NCBI RefSeq assembly: GCF_019703515.2
Contig: NC_059362.1
Coordinates: forward strand, 25,790,826 to 25,854,825
From: Myxocyprinus asiaticus
Taxonomy: Eukaryota; Chordata; Actinopteri; Cypriniformes; Catostomidae
Length of the DNA stretch: 64,000 bases
Direction of reading: 5' to 3'
The translations under genes were made by a program, and so were the position numbers. Numbering within the stretch: the stretch's first letter is position 1; every line of letters starts with the position of its first letter. The notes beneath the pieces were generated by a model, which worked only from the letters and a program-made list of their open reading frames with translations, searched no databases and was not told the DNA's origin. Positions 11,943 through 23,900 of the stretch are shown here, one piece after another.

Positions 11943-14900
11943 GCATACAGTAAAATTTGTGTATCCCTCACTCACCTACTGCACTTTTTGCAAGGGAAAA
12001 CACCCTCTGGCTCTCCCTGAATTTTGTTGCCAGTTGAGGTCCTGTTTTTCTTCCCGGCATTGTCAGAGCGAGGTTTCTGAGGTGCAGGGGAAGGAGCTTT
12101 GAAGGAGGGTTGAGCCACTGGCCTCAGGCCAAAAGCCTCTTCCACTGCGCCATTCTTCTGCTCCTCATGAGCCAAGTCTGGCCTCTTCTGGACAGAGAAA
12201 TAAAAACAACGATTTGAACAGAATTAGTGCTTCATCTGATTATGATGTAGTAACAACTCACTTATTATTACTATTCCACTTGGTAAGGACCCAGGGAAAC
12301 ATGATGGTGGGCTTCTCCCACCTTAAAAAGATTACAAAATAGTACTGACTTTTGAAGATTGTATTCATTTCATTTATGCACTAAGATAAGTCTTTTTATA
12401 CTCTCAATACTAACATTCTGGTTGTCCTGAAGTGTCTTGGTCACATCTTTGACAGTAGCATCTTTATTGGATTGTGTTCCCACTTCCGGTCTACTATCAA
12501 TTCCTTTCTCCACATGTTTTTGTGTCACATTGATCTGTATTAGAGAAAATAAAAATGAACAAAAAAATTGACTGCATTTCTGACTTGTCTAAAAGACAGG
12601 CATTCACAAATACATTTGTAAATTAGTGACCTCAGTAGGGCCATAACGACCATAGACACTGAAGAGAACACATCCCACCCATTAGTCCTTGCAGACCATT
12701 CAGGGTTTTTAAATGGTTGATTCTTAAAATATTCCATTTGGTCCCCCCAATCCTGAAAATGTAATTAAATCCAACCATGACAGTGGTTCCATGTGTTTGA
12801 AATGAGTTTTCTTCATTTAAAATTACTATGCTATCTCAACTCAAACGCTTTGTGTAGAAAGAACCTAGCTGAATCGGGTTAAACCCAACAAAACAAGATG
12901 TGTCAATGTAACTCAAATAAATCTCTTTTATTTCTTTATGTACTAACTTGTGAAAGCCAATGTTAGCATGCTAAATACGTGCTGGTGGGAAGCAATACAG
13001 AGTGTAATTTAGTTACTATGCTATAGTTAGCACAGCAATTGCTCACTGATGCCAGCAATCAATTTCATGTGCTACATCTATCTGTCCTCAAAACTAGCTC
13101 AAGCTCCACTCTTCACAGTAATGGTAACCCCCAAATCTCCACATAACAAAACATTAAACACTAATAAGTATCCCCCTTTACAAAAACACATAAAATAACA
13201 CTTAATTTTAACATATACTATCCCTATCAATTCCCATGCAAAGCACGCTGGGAACTTGAAATCCCTGCCCAGTTTCAGTTAACCAAACAAAAAATATTAA
13301 TTTTGTCCAAATACAAATGGATTAAAGTAAACTTTTGTTAATTGAAACAACTCAGTTAAATTAAGTTAACTTGTTTACATGTATTGTTTGAGTAATATAA
13401 ACAAGGGAGGATTCAGTAAACCTAACAATAGTGATTTTTTTTTTTTTTGAGTACAGAATAACACCTTTGAAATAAAAAGTATATAAACAGTTAGCAATAA
13501 TAACCTGTACCACAGGAATGCTCTCCTCTGAGTCTAAAGGTCCATATGTAAGAGTGCCATTATGACCAACCTTCACTTGTTTCTTATAGGTGTAGTAAAA
13601 CTCCACACATTGCGCCACTGTTTTACTCCTCACCTGCAAAAACAGACAGATAAATGGGCACAAAATGTCACTTACTTTAAGCAAAAATCATTTAGGTTAA
13701 ACATTTCTTTGACGATTCTTCAAACATTTTTTCAAATTTTGTGTTTCACGGCAAAAATTAACAACATGACGTGAGGGTGAGTAAATAATGACAGAAATGT
13801 CATATTTAGGTGAAATATTCCTTTAAGAAAGTAAACAAAACAATATAAAAAGACTGCATACCAGTTTTTGTACCAAGAAGAAATCTTTCCTGTAAGCAGA
13901 AATTCCTTTGTTGAAGTATCGTTTTTCATCCACGGTCCAATAATCTGACCCTGGTGATATTTAAGAGACATGAATCCCTTTCTATCCATCACGAAACATT
14001 ACAGATCATATGTACCATTGCAATTATTAAATGAAGCACCCATTATCATTACAAAAAAAAATTATCAATACATTACCATTTAATTTACTATAGTTGATCT
14101 ACAATTTATTTCTATCCTTTCTACTAAAATGCAATTCTACCTGCATAGTGGTAGTTGGCCAGATGGTGGTTCCTGGAGAAAATAGGATTCTTCATAAACA
14201 TAATTTCTAGAGCCCCCTAAAAAGACACAAGTATATTTGTTGTTTTCCCAGAAAAGATATGCATCAAATACATTAAAATACATAATGACCCTGTTTACAC
14301 CAGGGTCACATCTAAACACGTGGATCACCCTAAATGCAGGTGTAAATGATAGGAGTCAAATCAATCACACGTTTAACCAGTGATCATGAAACCAAATAAT
14401 GTAATGACCTTTATACGTTGACCATCATGTAACACAATACCGTAACATGACTGAACAGTGCTTACCATGACATCACCTCTGCACTCATGCAGGCAGTGCA
14501 TTGCAAGCTCTGTATTGGTTCCTCCTCCACATAGGACACTGGAGCAGGCTAGATTCATCAGGTCATCAACTGTGAAATGATGATTATTTGGTGAGCATGT
14601 CTGTGTTAAATGTTGTGAACCTATTTTAAATCCATGCAGTCTAAAACAATTTACCTCTTGTATTCTGGATGGGTGTAGAATCAGTCTCTGACATAGGGAA
14701 CCAGACTAAAGTGGCTTTATGTTGGTCTTTTAGGGCCAATGACTGATCCTGTAGATCTGGAATCTCTGCCTGGTACTGAAAACCAATGTTGATGCGACTA
14801 AAAGGTACAAGGGAGGGAGAATATTTTGGATAGGAAAATTAGAATAGTGAACTTCTAAGTAATTGTTATGTATAACTATTTAAAAAAATGTCACTGCTTA

Positions 14901-17900
14901 CGGTTCAAGGCTGACAGGTGCTGCCTCTCCAATCAGTGGGAGTGTGGGAGGAGTGATATCAGAACTGACTGAAGTACAGCAGTGAAGTCAGCAAATGACA
15001 GAGAAAGAGAGATGCAAAAACAGTTTAAACATAATAATCATAAAAATACAGTTATTTAATATTAAAGTGGTCATGACATGAAGAACTACATTTTTCCATA
15101 ATCTTTTGACATATACAGTAAGTAGGGCTGGGTATTGATACAGATTTCCCGATTCAATTAGATTCCGATTCACAAGCTCACGATTTGATTCCGATTCGTT
15201 TGCTTGCATATAAAAGAATTTCTCTCTCAGCTTATGCTTTTTTTTTTCTCCCCAATTTTGGAATGCCCATTTCCAAATGCACTCTAAGTCCGCGTGGTGG
15301 CGTAGTGACTCGCCTCAATCCAGGTGGCGGAGGACGAATCTCAGTTGCCTCCGCGTCTTATCACGTGGCTTGTTGAGTGCGTTACCGCGGAGACATAGTG
15401 CACATGGAGGCTTCACACTATTCTCCACGTCATCCACGCACAACTCACCACGTGCCCCACCGAGAGCGAGAACCACACATTATAGCGACCACGAGGAGGT
15501 TACCCCAAATGACTCTACCCTCCCTAGCAACCGGGCCAATTTGGTTGCTTAAGAGACCTGGCTGGAGTCACTCAGCATGCCCTGGATTTGAACTCGCGAC
15601 TCCAGGGGTGGTAGTCAGCGTCAATAATCGCTAAGCTACCCAGGCCCCCAGCTTATGCTCTTCATTATAAAGGAACCTTCTAGGCAACCCTTCTAGGTAT
15701 AATTCGTAAATATTTATTTTACAAATTAATCAAACTGGTCACATTTTTGCTTTAACAATTGTTCTAATTCAGTCTATTGCATCAATTAATGTCTTGAAAT
15801 TGCATATATTATGTTGCATGTATCTTTGTGTTACATTTTCATTGATTACTTGCATAATTTTTACTATTTACAAATATTCACATTGATAAGTAGGACATAA
15901 GTAGGTGCTTAATCGGTACTGTCTCATTAAGAATAACAGCATCGGCCAGTAAGCGCATGTAACAAGAGAAGACGTGCGTAATTTCTTTAACACATCCATG
16001 TGTGATCCAAATGTTTTTTTGTTTTTTTTAAATCAACAACTGACTGTAAAAAACAGAAAGAGTATTAAAAGAGAGATTATTCAATGACAGATGGATCCGT
16101 GGATCTCGTCTTTGGACGCACAGAATGAGTTAAACCAAACTTCTACTCTCAACACACAGTGAAAGGACCTCTGTGCTAATAACTTCTCTACTATACTACA
16201 CAATCACGGGTGAGTGAAATCTGAACACTTACTAGCCAGTGGCGAATCATAGACATTTTTAGTTGCATAGTGTGAGATTTGGTTGCACATGCAAGTGATC
16301 TACTTGCATTATAGAGGGTTGCCACATAGAGTGAAAGATCGAACTTGTGATTTAAGAATCGATATAGAGATTGTTCGAATGAAGATTGCGATGCATCGGA
16401 AAATCTATATTTGTACTCAGCCCTACATATAAGAGTTCATTGTATTATAAATTGAAAATTAAAGTTTCAGAACTCAAAACTTCCTCCCCAATGCAAAAAA
16501 AAGAATTTATTAAAACAAAGCTACAAAAACACCTCGTTTTCTACTTCTGCGACTTTGTGACGCCGACCGGGGCTCATTAATTAATTACCGCATCCACAGC
16601 AAGACATCAATGCCTACTTTTACATCATCACATCCTTAGCCCACCCACTGACGCTTATTCCGAAAGATGAAGAGGAGAGAGCAGGACAGATAGGCCTACT
16701 ATTCCTGCACACCAAAGGGGACTTACACAAAACACCTCCTTATACCCATCTGAATATTTGTTTTTATTATTTTTCAAATAATTAACTCTTTTTTTTTGGA
16801 CTTACACTGACATCTGGATGCAGCATCACACAAAAGCAATGGTTTTTCAGTTACCGATACAATTGTAGAAATGTGCTTTTCATAAGCCATGATTAATTTA
16901 TTCCATTAGAAAAGTGTAAGTTTTTTATAAGATTTGTAATAAGAGTGGAGTCTTCATCTCATGTGAGTGCCCATGAGTTTAAACACATCTGTGCTATTCA
17001 TTTCTTTATGTGTATTACTCAAGGACAAAATTACTTATTAAACCTTTAAGTTCCATAAATAAAGAAAGAAAGAAAGAACAAGTGTTGGTAGCACTTTACA
17101 ATAAGGTTCTATTTGTTAACATTGATAAATGCATTAGGTATCATGACTAACAATGAACAATATATTTTACAGGATTTTACTTGCTTAATGTTAATTTATA
17201 AAGATACAATTGTTTATTGTTAATTCATGTTATTTCATAGTGCATTAACTAATGTAAACATATACAACTTTTGATTTAAAAAATGTATTACTATATGATG
17301 AAATTAACATTAACCAAGATTAATAAGTGCTGAAAAAGTATTGTTCATTGTTAATCATGTTAACGAATGTAGTTACCTAATGTTAACATATACAACCTTA
17401 TTGTAAATTGTTATCAAAGTGTCTTTAAAAAAAAAAAAAGATTTAAATAAGAAACTAACTTGAACGCAGCAAGCTTCGTGTGGCAGTCCGCGGTGTCAGT
17501 GGGGGTGGCGGGACCTGGCTGCCTGCTGCCATAGAAGAGAGGACAGCAGAAAAGTAGAGCCCAGAGCCTTCACGCACAGGTGAAAGAATGGGCGGAGGAG
17601 TGTATGGGGGGATAATGCTTGTATTCTCCGGCAGGCGCACTGGGGATCGCAAGTTGCTTTGGTAGGAGGTGATGCTGGAGTAGACAGAAGGGGCGATGAA
17701 AGTGCATGGTTTGGGTGGTGGTATGACCAGGGGTTCAGGCCGTGGGCGACGCCTGGATTTATCAGGGGACGTTTCCTCTTGCCTCTTACCCTGATTTCAA
17801 TAAAAATGGCAGAAAGGGACATAAACAGTAGTTAAATCACCAAAATTATCAACAACTATTTTTAAAGGCCTTAAAGGTTTTCATAAAATAATTTTAGAAA

Positions 17901-20900
17901 ATCAAATGAAAAGCTTTATGAACATTTATGAACTTCTGTACCTGGCTGAAGCTCTCAGATGTAGAGTTCTTTAAAGAGTGCCGGCGTGCTACAATAACAG
18001 AGGGTTTGTGTTCAGGCTGGTTTTGTTGTTGAGGAATTTCTGAGGGATGCCGGACACCTTGTGTGGCTTCCAGCTGGACTTGACATCTCTGAACTGGCAC
18101 TGAGACTGGGATGACTAGGGGGACCATTCCACGTGGCCTACCAGAGATATTCTCCTCATGCTATTTATAGAAGATTAAACAGAAATAAGAATGGGTATAA
18201 AATGGAATGAAAAATTGAAGGAAAACAATTAACAAATTGCTAATGCTACCAAAACACTCCCACAGTGTTCCCACACTTTTCACCAATTAACTTCCATGAC
18301 TTTACCAGATTACTTATGATTACTGTATAAGGATTTATAAAATATATATTTTATAGAGACTGCACTAAAAAAAGCATTTTTAGCTAATAACATATTTTAG
18401 ATCTGATCATGGGTGTCACTTTGTTTTAAAAAGTGGTGGGGACAGTTTGGAGAGGCAGTGGGGAAAGTTTCACAAACAGTGTTGGGTGTAATCCAATTAC
18501 AAAGTAATTAGTTACTGTAATATAATTACTTTTTAGTCAAAAAAGTAGTGTAATGCATTACATTTTAAATTCTTGTAATCAGATTACAGTTACTGACTTT
18601 CAATTAATTTAATTACTTTTAAATACATTATGCTTATTTCTAACATATTTATGTAGAATACATGAATTATGGCCTATAACGAGTCATTGTGAAGGAGAAA
18701 TGTGAAGTGCTGTGTGACTTGTGGGTAACGATCAACAACGAAGAAATATAGGCATTATTTTTAATTTGTTGTGTAGAAAAGTGTTTTAAAAAGTAACTTA
18801 TATGTAAAGTAATTAGTAATGTGATTACTTTTGAATGAAGTAATTAGTAAAGTAATCTGAATTACAATTTTAGAGAAATTATTAGTAATATGTAGCGGTA
18901 GGTGTGTAACGATTCACTCATCTCACGATTCGGTTCAGTTCACGATACTGAACTAACAGTTCAGTTCATTTCACAATTCTTTAAACTAACCCTGAATCAA
19001 GAAAAGTTACGATTGAAAGTTTTTTTTTTCATTATTATTATTTTATAGACATATGCAATACAGTTGGCATCCTTAAAAATGTAGCTTAAAGTACTGTTCT
19101 TAAAAATCCTAAATGATCGATCAGAGATGTACCGGGACTAAAAATCTGCCCAGAACATGGTAATGGTGACACCAAATGGAAATATTAGCCAATAATTCTG
19201 CTAGAAAATACAGAATTATGTTAGATACCTGTACATATGCTGCTTACACACTGTTACATTTAAAATATTTTAAATTCAAATGTGATTTTTCTAAAAATAG
19301 TATTGTCTTTGATTATATAATTATTCTTTTCAAAAATACATACAAAAAAGGCACGTCTAACTACCGCACCTGGTTTCAGTTTTTGCAGTTTCAGCCGAAC
19401 TCATTGTATAAAACCTGTGACTGCAATAGTATGCAATCATATTTTAGAACTCCTTGTCAGCAATGAAGCAACTTCTATTTGTATGCAAATGGCCGTCATG
19501 TGTATTGGACAGAAAAGACACTAAAATAAAAATAAAAATAATTAAAAAAAAAGTCCCATCTTCACGATGTACATCGTCACATTTTTTAACCGAGATGTAT
19601 CGTGCCACTATAAACCATTACACCCCTATGTAGTGGATTACTATTTTTAAGTAGCTTACCCAACACTGGTCACGAAGTGGCAAACTAATTAATATTAATT
19701 CGGTTAGGTGGAGGGTTCTAATCCACCCTTATTTAATTTTTTATTTTAATAAACAAATACTGCATCTGTATGTCAGTGAATGTATATCATAAGTGGGGAC
19801 TGCATCTGTTTGCATTTTACTTTGGGATTTAACTGAAAAGGAGCTCGAGTTAGCAACAGCCGAGCAAGTAAAGCATGTGTCTGTGTACATGAGAGCACAT
19901 TACTGCCTGATGTCACTCAACGCTACTGATAACAGCCTCAACGAGCACTCATTATAAAATGAATAGTTCCAGTCCTCAATGCTGATTGGTCAACAGACGT
20001 GCTTTATTCATAATAAAGCACGGCTCTGACCTCTTCACGGAACTTCTATTTGTATCACTCTGCAGTAAACATAGATGACAGTTATTCTTGTGTAAAAGCA
20101 ATGTTCTGTTTACTGTTTACTGCCAGGGACTATATTTTCTGTGTAACATTTTAGTGAACATTTGTGTCCTCAATATTTTTATTATGTGTTATTAAGTGGT
20201 GGGAACAAAATTAGCAAAGGCAAAAAGTGACCCATAAATGACGCCTATGGATCTGTCCACAATTACAAATATTTATATTCACAATATAAATTTCCATGAC
20301 CTTTTAAGACTATCAATTTGCACGACTTTTCCAGGCTTAAAATTCCATGACCTTGGGTACCCTGCTCCCACAATGTATCCTGAATGAAAAAACTTATTTA
20401 AAACATATTATATCTGCACTGCAAATAAATACCTGTTAAATGCCTTAAATGTAAATATTATTTATGTGAATACTGCCTATCTTCTATGCTTTGTCATTAT
20501 CAACGCATTACAACCCCATCTACAGGTATACTACGAGTGACACAACTCGAAAGAACTAGAATCAGCCACTGCAAGTTTGCACAGCAAGTGACAGTGTAGA
20601 CAGCTTGGTTGAATATAATGGTAGAGTTCTAGTTTTTACATTGCTTGCAGCGTCGATGGGATGTTGATGTCTTACAAACATAATTATGTGCTTGAACCTA
20701 CAGCGTTAGAGTGGTAAATAAGCCACAGTGAGCTTAAGGGATTAAACTAGATGGCTTACTTAGTCCTTAAAACACCTTTACATTCTTTTCTTTCATAACC
20801 GTCCCATATAAACAGACATCTCTGTCCTGTCACATTGGGATATTTTAAAGAATTAATTAATTCCATACAGTTCTTGTTGTGTGAGAGTTGGATCTGATAC

Positions 20901-23900
20901 ATGTTAGCAAACAGGGCTTGGTGAATGAGCCCCTCCCTAGTTCAACTGAATGAATTTTAAGAAAGTTTGGAATGTGTAGGTGTGTGGACATGCAGCTGTA
21001 CATGCACTTAAACTGCTGTTCACTGTCAGCTCACAGAGTCATGCTTACCAGGATGCTTTTCATTACTAAATAATTTCACAAACTCTCCTCAACTTTCAGT
21101 ATATAGCTGGGGTAGCCCTATACAGCAATCACTAACAAAACAGTGAGCTATATGCTAATGTTTACTTTATAAAGTGTTCCTGCATTTTTTGACCAATAAA
21201 TTTCCACACCTCTCCAGCTGTCATGATTATTAATGATTCAGTTATAAATCATTCGGACTGATGTGTGAACCAGTTAGACCAATTCAATGAAAAGAACTAA
21301 TGGGGGACTGGGTAGCTCAGTGAGTAAAGACGCTGACTACCACCCCTGGAGTCACGAGTTTGAATCCAGGTGTGCTGAGTGACTCCAGCCAGGTCTCCTA
21401 AGCAACCAAATTGGCCCAGTTGCTAGGGAGGGTAGAGTCACATGGGGTAACCTTCTCGTGGTCACTATAATGACGTTTGCTCTCGGTGGGGCACGTGGCG
21501 AGTTGTGCGTGGATGCCTCAGAGAATAGCGTGAAGCCTCCACACGCGCTGTCTCTGTGGTAACGCGCTCAACAAGCCACGTGATAAGATGCGCAGATTGA
21601 CGGTCTCAGACATGGAGGCAACTGAGATTCATCCTCCGCCACCCGGATTGAGTCGAGTCACTACGCCACCACGAGGGCCTAGAGCACATTGGGAATTGGG
21701 CATTCCAAATTGGGGAGAAAAAAAAATGAAGAACTAACTTCCAGGGGTGTGAAGTAATTGAGTAAAAATACTCAAGTATTATCTTTAAAGTACAAATCCT
21801 CACTCAAGTGCAATTTATACGGAATACTTGTACTTTTACTTAATTACATTTCCAAAGAAAATTTTATTTAAACTTGAAAAGCACTAGTTACATTTTTGCA
21901 GATAATTTTCTTTCGTCTTATGGACTGAAGCCGCCCTTTTACTGCATCCGACAAACCACAGATAACAGACCAGAGGTCAGTCATTTCAAATGGAGTGTCA
22001 CTCAGAGGCTGTGTGGAGTTCCAACCATCTGCAGAGGCAGAATTTCAGATCTGATTTGAGACTTGGATATGTGTAAATATTTGTGCGAATAGAAAATATG
22101 TGACCGCCCGACTGAATGTGATGTATTCATTCAAAACTATGAGCACGAAGTGAGAAACACTGACGGTTTTTGTCCTAAACTTTATTCTACGCCTGCTACT
22201 TCTACTGATTGGACAGTTATGAAGTCAAAAATTAGCGTTCACATTGCAAATATACATATAAAAACAAAAGGCTTTTGTAATTAAATGTGTACATGTCATT
22301 TATTTCTACACTTGCCTTCATATTTAAATCATATCTATGAATTTCTACTCCCTATTTGCTGAATTAGTATTATTGTTGTTGTTATTAGCCAATTTCTAAT
22401 TATAATAATAACTAAAAAACCATCAATGATAATGATGATAAAACAAATAATGGAATATGAGTAAATATTAATTATGAATTTTATTGAAATCATCCATCTG
22501 CTCTGGTAGCAAACCTCAGAAAAAAAATTAACAAAACTAACAACATTACTAACTTTCTTCAAAGCTTTTTTTTTTTTTTAAATCTTTCTCTATGTCTCAA
22601 GGGGCTGGTTGCTCTGACATCGCAATTCATGAGTGCCTTCTCCAATGCAACGAACACTGCATGAATGTGGCAACATTTTTGCAAAATAAAATGATATGAT
22701 TCATTACAGTCTCAGGGCAGTTCCGAAGTGAAATGTCCACTGTGTGGCGCTAAAAGCGAGTGAAATGTTCTCCCGAACAGATGAGGTTTTTAAGGTTAAT
22801 GCTCTATCGAGATTTAAATCAACAAAACCTACCTCCCTACCCTAAACCTTAAACCTAACCGATAGTGTCATAAAATCAAATGTGAGATCAAAAACACAAT
22901 TTCTGAAGCAACCATGTTATTTTGTGGTGCTTCTATGATACTTTCGGCTTACGTGTCAACTCACATGCTCTTCAGGACTCGTACCCTGGTCCTTTACATC
23001 ACAAATGCAACACTCTATCAGTTGAGCTACTGCGCAATTTGATCACACTTAAAGAAGCTTGCAAATGTGGTTGGTCATTTATTGCAAATGATAAAATGAG
23101 TCATGCGCTATAGTAAAAGTGTTTACATGTCATAAGATAGCATTGTGTGAGGAACAGAGTGAAAAGTAAGTGTTTATGAACTGATAATCTGCTGTTTTCT
23201 CATGATTTGTGTGAAAGGGGATAAAAGTCATCGTTGTTTTAGTGCCTCTAGTGTTCATTCCACCAGGAAATTGCCGTGTTACGTAAAACAGGCCACATAA
23301 AAATAATTTTGCAAAAATGTGGTTATTGTAACATTATTCTATGACCAGGTTGCGAATGCCAATGGGGAGAAATATGACAGTCGTCAGAGAGTAAAAAGGC
23401 GACTTAAACCAATCGAATTTAACAACATCCTCTCTCACAAAATCTCCTCTCTTAATTTCATTCTAGCTTGGAAAAAAGTTACTTTTTACTTTTTTAATAC
23501 TTAAGTACAATTTAATGTGAATACTTTTTTACTTTCACTCAAGTATGTTTTTTGGTTAGATACTTGGACTTCTAATTGAGTAAAAGTTTCATTCAGTATC
23601 CATACTTTCACATAAGTATAATTTCTGAGAACCTTTTACACCCCTGCCAACTTCCAAGAACAATCCTCTCACAAATCATACAAAATGTAACTCTACACAA
23701 AAGAAATATCTAACCGATGCAATATTGCATAACTACGTAAAAAATATTTACTCACTTAATATCCATGACCTTTTTAATGTGATTAAATTCCCTGACTTTT
23801 GAAGTTTTCCAAGACCATGTTGGCAAGACAGTAACTGCTTGTTATTAGAGCCAGGAGTGGAAAGTTTTGATTTGTGAATGATTCGATTCAAAAGCTGCTG

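Noticed and set aside
15185..15634. Overlapping plus-strand ORFs of 63-91 aa, and similar ones at 42723-42953 and 21606-21803
   Set aside because: They lie across copies of one tRNA-derived SINE. CG-rich SINE bodies give spurious open frames.
22970..23040. Possible tRNA gene on the minus strand
   Set aside because: It has A and B boxes but reads into a repeat body and lacks a clean acceptor stem; a SINE head fits better.
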